A stretch of DNA of 64,000 bases from Plantago ovata (lineage: Eukaryota > Streptophyta > Magnoliopsida > Lamiales > Plantaginaceae). The notes below the pieces were generated by a model that ran no database searches, was not told the DNA's origin, and saw nothing but the letters and a program-made list of their open reading frames with translations. Below are positions 45,859 to 58,086 of the stretch, one piece after another (the stretch's first letter is position 1; the number at the start of each line of letters is the position of its first letter). The translations under genes and the position numbers were made by a program. The stretch lies in assembly GCA_028274465.1 (NCBI GenBank), contig CM051458.1, positions 16,817,566-16,881,565 on the forward strand. Direction: 5' to 3'.

Positions 45859-48800
45859 TTATTGAGGTAGTTCAATCAATCCAAGGTTATACCTTAGCAT
45901 TGCGAACCTATTATCCGGTAGGGGCTTGGTAAAGATGTCAGCAAGCTGATCTTCAGTTCCTACTTTCACAACCTCAATATCACCTTTTTCCACATGATCT
46001 CTAATGAAATGATGTCTAATATCAATGTGCTTGGTCCTAGAGTGAAACTTAGGATTTTGCGTAATTGCAATAGCACTTGTATTATCACAAAAGATTGGTG
46101 TTTTCTTTGCAGAAATACCATAATATCTTAATTGTTGCTGAATCCATAGGATTTGAGCTGTGCAACAACCAGCTGCAATGTATTCAGATTCAGTAGATGA
46201 ATTGGCGACACAGGTTTGCTTCTTGCTGAACCATGATATTAATCGAGTACCCAAAAACTGACAAGTTCCAGAGGTAGTTTTTCTATCAAGAGTTGATCCA
46301 CCATGATCAGCATCAGAATAGCCAACCAATTCAAGTCCAGAATCTTTAGGATACCATAATCCAACATTGACTGTACCTTTAACATATTTCAGTATCTTGA
46401 TTGCCTTTTTGTAGTGTGATTCTCTTGGATCAGATTGGAATCTTGCACACACACAAACAGCATACTGAATGTCAGGTCTACTTGCTGTCAGATACAACAA
46501 GGAACCAATGAGCTTCCTATACTTGTGTTCTTCAACACTTTTATTCTTTTTAGTATAGCCCAATTTGGTACCAACACTCATAGGGATCTTTACAGGTTTC
46601 TCATCCTCTTTGATCCTAAACTTTATGAGCATTTCTTTCGCATACTTTGCTTGATTTATGAATATTCCATCTTTGAGTTGCTTGACTTGCAACCCTAGGA
46701 AATAATTCAATTTTCCCATCATAGTCATTTCAAACTTATTAGTCATGAGTTTGGCAAAATCATCACAAAGTTGCTTGTCCTTAGATCCAAAAATTATGTC
46801 ATCCACATAAATTTGAACTAAGATTATTTTACCATCATGGTTCATGGTAAATAATGTTTTGTCAACTTCACCTTTCTTGAAACCATTTTCCAGCAAGAAC
46901 TTAGCCAAGGTATCATACCATGCTCTTGGTGCTTGCTTTAGACCATATACAGCTTTCTGAAGCTTATATACCATCTTGGTTTCTGAGGGAAGTTCAAAGC
47001 CAGGGGGTTGTTCTAGGTAGACTTCTTCAGCAAGTTCACCATTTAAGAATGCACTTTTAACATCCATTTGGTAAACAATGAAGTCATTGTGAGCAGCAAA
47101 TGCTAAGAAAAGCCTAATTGCATCCAATCTTGCAACTGGTGCATAAGACTCATCATAGTCCAATCCTTCAGTCTGACAGTAACCTTGAGCAACTAAGCGT
47201 GCTTTATTTCTTGTTACTTCACCAGACTCGCTCATCTTGTTTCTGAACACCCACTTTGTACCAATAGCTTTCTTATTTTCAGCAAGTGGCACAAGTTTCC
47301 AGACTTTGTTCCTTTCAAATTGATCCAATTCTTCTTGCATTGCCTTTATCCATTCAGAATGCTTTAAAGCTTCTTCTATGGTTTTAGGTTCAATTTCTGA
47401 AACAAAGCAAGAGAATAAAGATTCTACTTCTACGACAGTTGCTTCTTCAGCAAGTCCGTGAGTAGCTTTGGATCTAGTCACTTGGCGTTTATTAATATCA
47501 CCAATCATATCCGTAGAGGGATGATCTCTAATCCATTTATTAACAGGTTTCCTGTTTGTTGGATCAGGATATGTTTGCTCATCAGCATGTGACTCTTCAG
47601 TATGTACTTGTTCAGTACTACTGGGAATTTGTGTCTCTGCTGAGATTTGTTCGTCAGCAACTGCTTGTTCAGCATTGCTGGATTGAGGTATTTCATCAGC
47701 AGGCACCGGAGATTGCGTAGTTTCAGCAACTTCCGGAGCAACCGCGTCTTTTGCTGGAAATTCTTTGTCGTGAACTATATTTATCTTGTCATGACTCTGG
47801 GGAGGAGAGTCATTGTCAGAATCATCATTTAGTTCAATTGACTTGATTTGCCTAGCATCAGATTCAGTTCTTTGCTCATGTATGATTAACTTTTTCATAC
47901 ATTCTGAAATTTTTCTTCAGCAGGCACACCTTGTGACTTTTCGTAGAATACAACATGCATAGATTCTTCAATCTTTTGTGCCTTTTTGTTGTAAACTCTA
48001 TAAGCTTTACTATGAAAGGAGTAGCCAAGAAATATCGCTTCGTCTGCCTTTGGTTGAAATGTTCTTAGGTATTCTCTACCATTATTAAGAACGAAACACT
48101 TGCAACCAAATACTCTTAGATGAGTGATGTTAGGAGGTCTTCCAACAAACAATTCATAAGGAGTTTGTTGTATTCCTTAGTAATCAAACATCTGTTTTGA
48201 GTATAGCAGGCGGTATTAATCGCTTCAACCCAATAAGCCTCACTTATTTCAGTGTCAGCAAGCATTGTTCTTGCGGCTTGTTTCAGGGTACGATTCTTCC
48301 GTTCAGCAACACCATTTTGCTGTGGTGTTCTTACTGAGGATAAATGATGTTGAATACCTTTTGAGGTACAATATTCAGTTATGTACTGGTTTACAAACTC
48401 AGTACCATGGTCTGTCCTTATGACTTTTACCTTGTCCTTTTTCATGACTTCAAGCTTATTCAGCAAGTTAGGTATTTCAGTCTTGGTTTCAGATTTGTGC
48501 TTGATGAATACTACCCAAGTGAATCTTGAATAGTCATCTACCACGACTAGACCATACTTCTTACCAGCATAGCTTGTTGAAGAAGATTGAAACAAGTCCA
48601 TGTGCAAGAGTTGTAAAGGTTTTGTAGTTGACGGTACTGCCTTGTTCTTGAAAGAAGATTTGGTTTGCTTTCCTTGCTGACATGCATTGCAAACACCATC
48701 CTTCTTAAAAGTAACCTTAGGTAATCCAACTACAAGTGCCTTTTTAGACAGCTTATTCAGCGTCTTGAAGTTTAGATGACTTGTTCGTTTATGCCATAAC

Positions 48801-49243
48801 CATGCTTTTTCAGCAAGGCAATCATGATCTGAGACAAGGCATTTTTCAATGTTTGCTGAAGACCAATCAACGGTGTACAAGCCTCCTGATCTTCTTGCAA
48901 TCATTATTACCTTTTTAGTCTCAAAATCTACAAGTTTACATTCATCACTTTTAATTTCGATGAAGTATCCTTTGTCAGCAAACTGACTCATGCTGAAAAG
49001 GTTAAACTTAAGATTTTTGACATAAAGAACTCCAGTGATGGTTATGCATCCTAACTTCACATCACCATAGCCTTTTGTAGAACCAGAGCCTCCACCAGCA
49101 AACCTTATTGTTGGACCTTTAGACCACCGTCTATAGTTTATAAGGTTATTCTTGTTGCCCGTCATGTGCTTTCCACAACCACTATCAAAGTGCCAGATTG
49201 CATTGTTTGTCTCCGTGGCTGAAGTCTGCACAATCAAGAGCAA
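45859..49243 (-). pseudogene. Element C: Copia pol (protease, integrase, reverse transcriptase, RNase H)
   Basis: The frame 49243-48116 has the protease site WHFDSGCGKHMTG, the integrase zinc region (WHKRTSHLNF, CNACQQGKQ) and the integrase core (VVDDYSRFTW, RTDHGTEF, TPQQNGVAERKNRTLK). A shift near 48170 leads to 48152-47895 (VFGCKCFVLN, IFLGYS), then one near 47895 leads to a long frame, 47898-45859 (679 codons): reverse transcriptase with [11 protein letters not shown] and the catalytic YVDDIIFGS, and RNase H with [11 protein letters not shown] and [15 protein letters not shown]. All key motifs are present, so damage is limited to about two single-base shifts, either mutations or residual read errors. 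Confidence 0.9.
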
Positions 49244-49425
49244 ACAAGTTAATTATCCAATGATGGATGTCCATTAACATGTTCAAGAATGCGTCCAGTG
49301 GAAACCCAAGTCTGAAGTTTTTCAACTTTGACTTGTTTTCTACTTGCTGAGGAACTAGGAGGTTTTGAGCTGAAAGACTTTTGACTCGTGCTGGTCAAAT
49401 CCACTTTCTGATGTGGTGTCTTGCT

Positions 49426-50084
49426 CTATTGACCTTTTTGCTGAACATACTTTTCAGTAAGTTCTTTTCTAGCAAGGTTCCTTCTAGCCCTAGCATTGGG
49501 AGTCTTTTCAGAACTCTTAGGCTTGATTTTCTTCATCTCTTTGAAGTATCTTAGCTGACTTTGCTTATACTCATGAAAGAGTTTACTTTGCTTGGTTTTG
49601 AAACCGAGTCCACTCTTTGGAGAATGCTGAGCTTTAGCTTCAACAACCTTACTTGATTCAGGTTTGTCAGCAAAGGAATTCTGATTACTTTTAGTAATCT
49701 TGCCTTTAGTCTTAACAACTTGCTTTTCAGCAACTTGTTTGGCGGAATGCTTCACAACATTCTTCTTCTTTTCAGTTTGCTTTTCAGCAACCTGTTTTCC
49801 TTTTAAAGTCTTGTTACTTTGAGTAGGAACAACGGGCTTTATGGTCATAGGTACTTGATTGCATGTTTCAGCAACCTTAGTTGACCAAACTGATAGATTA
49901 CTGGTGGACTACTATCAGTAGCACGTACAAAGGAGATAGGTGATTTATCTTTTCTCAAGATTTCTACGTTATCACCTTCACACGTTGCTCCTAAACCTTC
50001 TTTCTGAGATGGATCTCTCAAATAAGAGTTTAGTTCAGTCAGCGTATTACTTGCTTCCACATAAGATTTGAAATTGATTTTCAT
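49426..50084 (-). CDS. Element C: C-terminal gag / pre-protease linker
   Basis: Two overlapping frames (50084-49845 and 49848-49426) continue the coiled-coil part of gag and then a Lys/Gln-rich basic linker (KGKQVAEKQTEKKK). Copia elements of this type have a long low-complexity stretch between the zinc knuckle and protease. Frame shifts here may be read errors, because the region lies inside the duplicated, indel-rich segment. Confidence 0.5.
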
Positions 50085-51763
50085 CTTTTCATTTCTTGGA
50101 TTTCAGCAAGTAACTTTAGAATTGAGGACTGATACTCTTCCAATTCTAATGCCATTTGAGAATTTTTTCTCTGCAGCCTCAGCAATCAACTTCTTAAGAC
50201 GCCTTATTTCAGCATCCTTTTCTTCTGTCTCTTCCTTCAGCAAAACATACTTTCAGTAGTCTGCTTGGTCAGAGTTTCAGCAATTGAAGTTTCTCTTGCT
50301 GTTTGCTGAGAGTTTCTCAAATCTTTCGATTTCTCCTTGAATCTTGTCAAGGTCAATCTCGTCTTCACTTTCTGAGTCTGAGTCAGAGGTAGAGTTATTT
50401 ACCTGACCGGCCATGAGGCAGAATTCGTAGTTCGACACATCTGGATAAGCTTCCATAGCTATTCCACAACTTCTTTGCCAATCTCCACGTCTAGAGTGGC
50501 TTCTTCATCGTCGGTGTCTGAACTTTCATCCTCACTGTCTTCGGAGCTAGTATCAATGCACAATGCATCGATTTTTGCTTGAAGCTTCTTCTTTCTTCAG
50601 CAATAAAGCTCTTTTGAACTTCTTCTTCTTTTCAGCAGATTTGCCTTTCAGCAAAGGGCAATTAGCTTTGAAGTGTCCAGGCTTTTTGCAGTAAAAACAT
50701 AGATCATTTCCAACTGCTGGTTCTTCTGATAGGGCTTGTTGAGCTTGCTTGCTTCAGCTGGCTTGTTCAGCTATATCATCTTGTACTTATGGTAGTTGTT
50801 ACCAAGATGCTTTTTCAGCTTCTCTTTTGCTTTTCGCCTTTCAAGTTCCTTACTGATGAATTTCTTCATGTTTTTAACAACTAAGCATTTTCATCAGCAG
50901 GCTCTTTATCATTCTTCTTTTCAGAAGATGACGGCTTTGCAGCAAGAGCAATGTTTTGCGATTTTTCAGCAAACACATTTTCTCTTTGCTTTGTCTCATA
51001 ATTGACAGTAGCAAGATGAGAGAAAACTCTGTTGGGGTAATGTCTGCATTCCTTGATTATAATAGAAATTCTGAGTGTGGATCCATTCTGATTCAGACTT
51101 CTGATGATAGTTTCACTTTCTCAGAATCTGAATAAAGATTTCCAACACCCAAGCTGCCATTTCACTAACAAGAGTTGTGAATCTGAAGTCCAAGTCTTCC
51201 AGTGACTCGTTTGTACCTTGTTTAAAGTTTGAAACTTTAATTTAAGTACTTCAAGTTTGTTTTCCTTGGTCTTGTCAGATCCAGCACAAAGATCTTGAAC
51301 CATTTTCCAAGCTTCCTTAGCAGTCTTAGCACCCCACAGTTTGCACTGTATGGTATCCGGAGTTGATCGAATGATGATGTTTCTTGCTTGGCATCAAGAC
51401 GGAATCTCTTAGCTTCGTCAGAAGTCCATTCCTCTCTTGGTTTGGCACAACGGTATCTGATGGTTCGCCTAGATAGTTTCCTTCCCAGCTTCAGTGGTCT
51501 TGTGAGGGAAACTCTTTCAATTTAGTGATCTTGATAGGTCCATCATTAATGACGGTGACCATCTCATCACTAATGGCCTCAAGATGTAGCATCATGTTGT
51601 TTCGCCATTTTCTCGTAATTTTCCAGCTTCAGCAAGGGAGCAATCTCTAAAGACATCCGGTCAGCAAGCACTACCAAACTGATCAAGTGAGAGTGATTTA
51701 CGGAAAGCACCTAAGGGGATCTAGGTTCAGTGCAGAAGGCTAAAGAACCTCCTGCTCTGATAC
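49866..51763 (-). pseudogene. Element C: first, error-rich copy of the gag region
   Basis: This stretch is the same sequence as 52483-54437 but with many single-base deletions and a few insertions, often in short homopolymers (GGTTTTGG is GGTTTGG here). No gag frame survives, although all gag pieces are recognisable in order up to the primer site (TGATACCACT at about 51753). It is probably an uncorrected-read duplicate rather than a genomic one. Confidence 0.7.
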
Positions 51764-52382
51764 CACTTGTTGGTCCCTTAAACAACAAGAAAAGACTAGA
51801 GGGGGGGGTGAATAGTCTTTTCAAACTTTCGTCGTTTAAAAACTTCTCAGCAAGTACTTATTACTTTTCAGTAATGAGTTTTGCTGATACTTAACGTTCT
51901 CACAAGCTAAGTTACTTAAGAGGAGCTTGGTTTGCTGATACTTAAAAATCAGAGAGCGGAAGTCTTTGAAACAAAAGTGCTGTTTAAAGCAAAGTGAAGG
52001 TTTCAGCAAGTGAAGTGAGTGACTGTGTACAGACAGATAATAATTGCTGAAAAGCTAAATACATAAGTAAATCACACAAACACTTTTATAGTGGTATCTG
52101 AGAGTGGCGTATCTCTCAACTAATCCACTTTGTCCTTTCTAGGACTGAATCCACTAAGTATGATTGGAGGTTCCTTACAACACCTATCTAGAGCGATTCA
52201 ACAGAAATCAAGCACACTTGCTTCGCTCCACTGAACCTAGAGAACTCAGACTCAAAAACCTTGTTCTCGCACCAAATTGGTACTTTAATACAGCAAACTA
52301 TGCGCGATTAGTGGCCCCCTGAAATAGCCGCCTGAAAGGGTGGATTTTTAAGTAAGAGGTTTTTGGGGGTGAGATAACTTAA
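51764..52382 (-). repeat. Element C: partial, error-rich LTR copy ending at the gap
   Basis: It matches 54438-55047 (and 39814-40430) with the same kind of single-base indels as the preceding stretch, and stops at the run of Ns. Confidence 0.8.
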
Positions 52383-52482
52383 NNNNNNNNNNNNNNNNNN
52401 NNNNNNNNNNNNNNNNNNNNNNNNNNNNNNNNNNNNNNNNNNNNNNNNNNNNNNNNNNNNNNNNNNNNNNNNNNNNNNNNNN
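52383..52482. other. Assembly gap (100 N)
   Basis: Exactly 100 Ns, the convention for a gap of unknown size. A run of X residues in any translation across it is not real protein. Confidence 0.99.
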
Positions 52483-52579
52483 TGCAGCAACCTTAGTTTG
52501 ACCAAACTGATAGATTACTGGTGGACTACTATCAGTAGCACTACAAAGGAGATAGGTTTATTATCTTTTCTCAGATTTT

Positions 52580-54325
52580 CTACGTTATAACCTGCGACGT
52601 TGTTCCTAAACCTTCTTTCTGAGATGGATCTCTCAAATAAGAGTTTAGTTCAGTCAGCGTATTACTTGCATCCACATAAGATTTGAAATTGACGTTCATC
52701 TTTTTCATTTCTTGGATTTCAGCAAGTAACTTAGAATGGAGGACTGATACTCTTCCAATTCTAATGCCATTTGAATTTTCTCTGCAGCCCAGCAATCAAC
52801 TTCTTAAGACGCCTTATTTCAGCATCCTTTTCTTCTGTCTCTTCCTTCAGCAAGACGTACTTCTTCAGTAGTCTCTTGGTTAGAGTTTCAGCAATTTGAA
52901 GTTTCTCTTGCTGTTTGCTGAGAGTTTCCTCAAATCTTTCGATTCTCCTTGAATTTGTCAAGGTCAATCTCGTCTTCACTTTCTGAGTCAGAGTCAGAGG
53001 TAGAGTTGTTTACCTGACCGGCCATGAGGCAGAATTCGTAGTTCGACACATCTGGATAAGCTTCCATAGCTATTCCACAAACTTCTTTGCCAATCTCCAC
53101 GTCTAGAGCGGCTTCTTCATCGTCGGTGTCTGAACTTTCATCCTCACTGTCTTCGGAGCTAGTATCAATACACAATGCATCGATTTTTGCTTGAAGCTTC
53201 TTCTTTTCTTCAGCAATAAAAGCTCTTTTGAACTTCTTCTTCTTTTCAGCAGATTTGCCTTTCAGCAAAGGGCAATTAGCTTTGAAGTGTCCAGGCTTTT
53301 TGCAGTAAAAACATATATAATTTCCAACTGTTGGTTCTTCTGATGGTGTAGTATGATTCTGCTTGTTCAGCGAGCTAGTATGATTCTGCTTCTTCCAACA
53401 TATATAATTTCTGCTTGTTCAGCGAGCTAGTATGATTCTTGTACTTATGGTAGTTGTTACCAAGATGCTTTTTCAGCTTCTCTTTTGCTTTTCGCCTTTC
53501 AAGTTCCTTACTGATGAATTTCTTCATGTTTTTAACAACTAAAGCATTTTCATCAGCAGGCTCTTTATCATTCTTCTTTTCAGAAGATGACGGCTTTGCA
53601 GCAAGAGCAATGTTTTGCGATTTTTCAGCAAACACATTTTCTCTTTGCTTTGTCTCATAATTGACAGTAGCAAGATGAGAGAACAACTCTGTTGGTGTAA
53701 TGTCTGGCATTCCTTGATTATAATAGAAATTCTGAGTGTGGATCCATTCTTGATTCATACTTCTGATGATAGTTTTCACTTTCTCAGAATCTGAGTAGAG
53801 GTTTCCAACACCCAATGCTGCCATTTCACTAACAAGAGTTGTGAATCTGAAGTCCAAGTCTTCCAGTGACTCGTTTGTACCTTGATTAAAGTTTTGAAAC
53901 TTTAATTTAAGTACTTCAAGTTTGTTTTCCTTGGTCTTGTCAGATCCAGCACAAAGATCTTGAACCATTTTCAAAGCTTCCTTTGCAGTCTTAGCACCCC
54001 ACAGTTTGCACTGTATGGTATCTGGAGTTGATCTAATGATGATATTTCTTGCTTGGCCATCAAGACGGAATCTCTTAGCTTCGTCAGAAGTCCATTCCTC
54101 TCTTGGTTTTGGCACAACCGTATCTGATGGTTCGCCTAGCATAGTTTCCTTCCCAGCTTCAGTGGTCTTGTGAGGGAAACTCCTTTCAATCTTAGTGATC
54201 TTGATAGGTCCATCATTAATGACGGTTACCATCTCATCACTAATGGCCTCAAGATGTAGCATCATGTTGTTTCGCCATTTCTCGTAATTTTCCAGCTTCA
54301 GCAAGGGAGCATCTCCTAAAGACAT
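52580..54325 (-). pseudogene. Element C: gag (UBN2-type) with zinc knuckle and coiled coil
   Basis: The ATG at 54325 starts a 316-codon frame: LKLENYEKWRNNMMLHLE, the Copia gag domain (WGAKTAKEALKMVQDL; NKLEVLKLKFQNF; ESLEDLDFRFTTLV), then a Lys-rich end. About 53330-53280 encodes the knuckle CFYCKKPGHFKANC, followed by a basic then acidic segment (53268-52930) and a coiled coil (52979-52580). The frame is upset near 53340-53440 by a small local duplication (GCTTGTTCAGCGAGCTAGTA occurs twice) and by shifts near 52950 and 52790. Gag makes the particle that packages element RNA. Confidence 0.8.
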
Positions 54326-54424
54326 CCTGTCAGCAAAGCACTACCAAACTGATCAAGTGAGAGTGATTTACGGAAAGCACTTAAGGGGATCTAGGTTCAG
54401 TGCAGAAGGCTAAAGAACCTCCTC

Positions 54425-54435
54425 CTCTGATACCA
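54425..54435 (-). promoter_or_regulatory. Element C: primer-binding site (tRNA-iMet)
   Basis: CTCTGATACCA on the plus strand is the complement of TGGTATCAGAG, the usual Copia primer site, two bases from the LTR edge. The error-rich copy has the same site near 51748. Confidence 0.88.
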
Positions 54436-54437
54436 CT

Positions 54438-55597
54438 TGTTGGTCCCTTTAAACAACAAGAAAAGACTAGAGGGGGGGGGTGAATAGTCTTTTCAAACTT
54501 TCGTCGTTTAAAACTTTCTCAGCAAGTACTTATTACTTTTCAGTAATGAGTTTGCTGATACTTAACTTTCTCAGCAAGCGTAAGTTACTTTATAGTAGCT
54601 TGGTTTGCTGATACTTCAAATCAGAGAGCGGAAGTCTTTGAAACAATAAGTGCTTTTTAAGCAAGTAAAGGTTTCAGCAAGTGAAGTGAGTGACTGTGTA
54701 TAGACAGATATAAATTGCTGAAAGCTAAATACAGTAAGTAAATCACACAAACACTTTTATAGTGGTATCTGAGAGTGGAGTAATCTCTCAACTAATCCAC
54801 TCCGTCCTTTCTAGGACTAAATCCACTAAGATATGATTGAGGTTCCTTACAATCTCCTATCTAAAGCGATTCAATAGAAATCAAAGCACACTTGCTTCGT
54901 CTCCAACCTGAACTAGAGAACTCAACCTTGTTCTCCACCAAACTTGGTACTTTTAATCAGCAAAACTATGCTCGATTAAGTTCCCCCTGAATATCAGCCT
55001 GAAAGGGTGTATTTTCAGTTAGAGAGTTTTGGGGTGAGATAACTTAATTATAACTTATTCAGTTACAACAAGTAATCTAAGAAACAGAACTTGGAATACT
55101 TTGCAGTAAACAAGTTTGATTGTTTCTGGTGTCAAGACTTGTTCTTGTTCGAAAGAAAGAATACTTAACTAATTTCTTAGCCGAGTTTGTTCTACTTCTT
55201 CACAAGTAGCTTTTTCAAGCTTTAAGTCTTGGAACGGATCAATGGCAGTAAGAGTGTTTGAAGTTTGTGAGTTTTAAGCACAAGTGAGAGTTTGATCACG
55301 TTGTTGACACACTTCAACTCTTTGCCGGATGACCTCTATTTATAGTGCAAGTAAGGAGCCGTTTGAATTTTAAATCCTAAGGCTTTTGTTCCTTAACATG
55401 TCACTATCTTGCTTTTGTACTTTTAGCAGCGTCTTTGTTTGTCTTCTAGTCTTCATGTCCTTCGTGTGTAAGCTTTGCATTAAATGCACATTTGAATAGA
55501 ATTCAAACAGTAACATTGGAGCGCAAATTCACGTACATTCAGCAAGAGGTCACATGTGTTCCATCAGTAAGTGATTGGTCTCAGTTTCAGCAAGCAT
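54438..55597 (-). repeat. Element C: 5' LTR, truncated
   Basis: About 1160 bp, matching the first 1170 bp of 39814-41466. It then joins element B sequence directly (CAGCAAGCA|TAAGACTTTAAAC), so about 480 bp of LTR are missing. Confidence 0.85.
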
Positions 55598-56633
55598 AAG
55601 ACTTTAAACAATGGCGCTATCCGGGAGGCAACCCGGAGTTTTTATCGCTTTCTTTACCGCTTTATTGCATACATTCATACTTGAACAATTTGCTTTTCAT
55701 ATGTGAATTTGTTCATCTCTGTGTCGTATGTGCTTATATTTGGGTGATATTTTTCGAGTGGTTTTATGAGAAAAAATGGTTTCGGGGTTAAAAACCGCGT
55801 TTTTGTCGGAGATTTCATCTCCCCGCATCAGGGAGTGGGGGGCGAACCGCCCCACGTGGGGGTCGAATCGCCCCGCCCCTGGGGTGACTTGCCCCACAGT
55901 CTCTGATGGCCAAAAACGCGGATCTCCCCTTTTTCAGCTCATTTTTTTCATTCTCTCCACCTTCTTCTCCCCAAAAAACCGAAAATCGCGAAAATACCTT
56001 CAAATCTTCATAACTTCTTCATTTCTTCACCAAATTTAGTGTTCTTTAGCTTCAATCGAAGCCTATTACATGATCTATCTTTTCATCCGAACAGATTTCA
56101 CCCTAGTGCATTGGTTTTTCAGATCTGAGGTATCTTCTTATGAACCCTAATTTTTCAAATTTGGGGGTTTTCTAATTTGAGCTTCAATTATGCTTATATG
56201 ATGCATGGGTAGGTTGTTTGTGTGATTAGAAGCATTATTTACTATCAATTGCATGCTTAATTATGCTTGGATTGTTGATTTGGGAATTTTGCTACTAGAT
56301 GATATATCTTGTTATGCAATATATCTTTATCTTTGATTTCTTGCATATGATTGTGTTTATTGATGTAATGATGATGGATTTGATGATATAATGCTTAATT
56401 GTTGAGTATGAATTGAGCCTTGTTATCTAGGTTATTGGTTGTCTAGCAAGAGCATAATGTGATGTATTGCATGTAGTAGTTACATTGGTATGTTGCATGT
56501 TGAAGAAGCTAGGCTAGACATAAAAGGATTTGGGAGTTCGATTGTTGATTTTATCACTTGTTTGTTTCATTCTTACACTAGCATATGCATGAGTCAGTTT
56601 TGTGTCATACGAGGTACTAACTGTTGCTTGTAG
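55598..56633 (+). other. Element B: remnant end of gag-protease, palindromes, leader and intron
   Basis: The first 80 bases match the last codons of A's protease frame. GC-rich palindromes (55843-55896), a CT-rich leader-like stretch (55920-56130, possible donor GATCTGAG|GTATC) and an AT-rich intron-like stretch follow, ending in branch TACTAAC and acceptor CTTGTAG at 56633. No open frame spans this part. Confidence 0.6.
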
Positions 56634-57044
56634 GAACCATGCCAAGGGAAAGGAGCATTCCCGTATGATTACTATGAAGTATTGGAGGGGGATCGATTAC
56701 AACCATGTCAAGGAGAATGATCTCGCTAGAGGTGCGTTCGAGCCACGGGCTCTTGCAACAACGTCGCGGATTATCCAAGAGGAGGAGCTAGAGTACACCT
56801 GGAGTGAGGACTCCTATGCCTATTCATGCACCACCGAAGGGACAGAAACCGTTATTACGTCAGCAATCCATATCACAAGGACTGCAAAGTTCGTGTGAAC
56901 CGGAAGGCACCGGGACGATCTTGTCGCGACGGATTCAATCTTGAGTTCGCAGTTGCTAGAAGGTTCCGAAGCGCTAGCTTGGTTCCAAAACATAATGACA
57001 TGGGTGCCCAGTCCCTCGTTGGGTTACCCCTTGACTGCCTCTAA
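56634..57044 (+). pseudogene. Element B: copy of the unknown conserved ORF, frameshifted
   Basis: The same peptide as 31986-32405 of element A is readable across two frames (to about 56898, then from 56826 to 57044), with a break near 56865. Conserved words include IQEEELEYTWSEDSYAYSCT and DGFNLEFAVARRFRSASLVP. B also has a short insertion relative to A (KYWRGIDY). Confidence 0.55.
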
Positions 57045-58080
57045 AGGGAGCATCATATAGACATCGGTCAAATCAACCGTAGAGAATGTGGTCGACATTG
57101 GAAAAAATGGTAGAAGACTTCTGAGTATCCGAGCAGCTTACTGTAACCTCCTCGGGGTGTAAAACGCTGGAGAGGGAGGCTCTGATACCACTGGCCTTTC
57201 CCCTTCAACAGTTCACAACCTATTGGAGGGCTTCAGGATGGAGGATTCCATAACGGCGGCGGCTAGTCTTGAGGATTCTATTTGACACTGCAACTCTACT
57301 AGTGAGGATGTGCGTGACAGTAGTGACAATGAAGGCCATACGGACAATAATGATACAGATTGAGGAGTTGTTCCTGTCCGGCCTATAACTGGAACTACCG
57401 CGCCCACCAGAAGACCTGATGACACCCTATAAGGCTCCCAGAGCAGTCCCAATAACTCACAAGCAGCATACTCAGCCGACCGAGGCCAAACCATGCGGTA
57501 ACATCTAGTATCACATCTTATTTCCTCATTTTCTTACTGCTAGGGACTAGCGTTAAAATCATGAGGGGGGATGGGATTTAAGTGATCTAATGTTGTTAGT
57601 TTGGAGCTTGGAATTGATAGGATGAGTATAGTACCTTGCATGTGTTTATCCGTTTGCATTTGCATTTGCACGTTTACCGCTTTCTTAGTTTTTTAGGTTG
57701 CATTCACTGCATTCATCCTAGGATAGTCTTGCATGTTTTATATGGAGTTTATTGCCGAATGTTTTGAACTTTTTTATTGGGTAGATCAACTTACTATGCC
57801 ATTAATCATATGCTTCATCTCTATGAATTTGTTTGAGGTTTTTCTCGCTTGGCTTGTCACATTTATGTATTGCACTTAGTTAAGCTTGGTAGTCTCGACA
57901 TCACTTAGTGGTGTTTTCTCTACTGCGGTTCACGAAGGCCTTTATAATAGGATGATGCATGTTAGGGTCTTATGGTTGTTTTCCCGAGTAATTATGTACC
58001 TAAGAGGCAACAAGTCTTCACCATGCTTTGAGATTGCTAAATGCCTAGGAAGGAGGTAGTGTGAGGTTGTGTGATCCTTT
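57045..58080 (+). other. Element B: downstream part of the gene-like module, decayed
   Basis: An acidic peptide like that of A at 31598-31807 is readable with stops (about 57230-57430). After that the stretch is non-coding but remains alignable with A by eye (for example TAGGATAGTCTTGCATG). Confidence 0.5.
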
Positions 58081-58086
58081 GATTAT

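Larger units (their letters stand above)
39814..55597 (-). mobile_element. Element C: Copia element of Sirevirus-like layout
   Basis: In minus-strand order: truncated 5' LTR (55597-54438), iMet primer site (54435-54425), gag, protease, integrase, reverse transcriptase, RNase H, long extra ORF(s) (45389-41734), polypurine tract (41481-41467) and a full 3' LTR (41466-39814, 1653 bp, TGTTAG...CAACA). A long LTR plus an ORF after pol is typical of Sireviruses. The 5' LTR lacks its outer 480 bp or so, so no target duplication can be seen. The true length is uncertain because of the gap and duplication at 49.87-54.4 kb. Confidence 0.85.

Noticed and set aside
52308..52505. A 65-codon frame with a run of unknown residues
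   Set aside because: It is translated through the 100-N gap and is an artefact.
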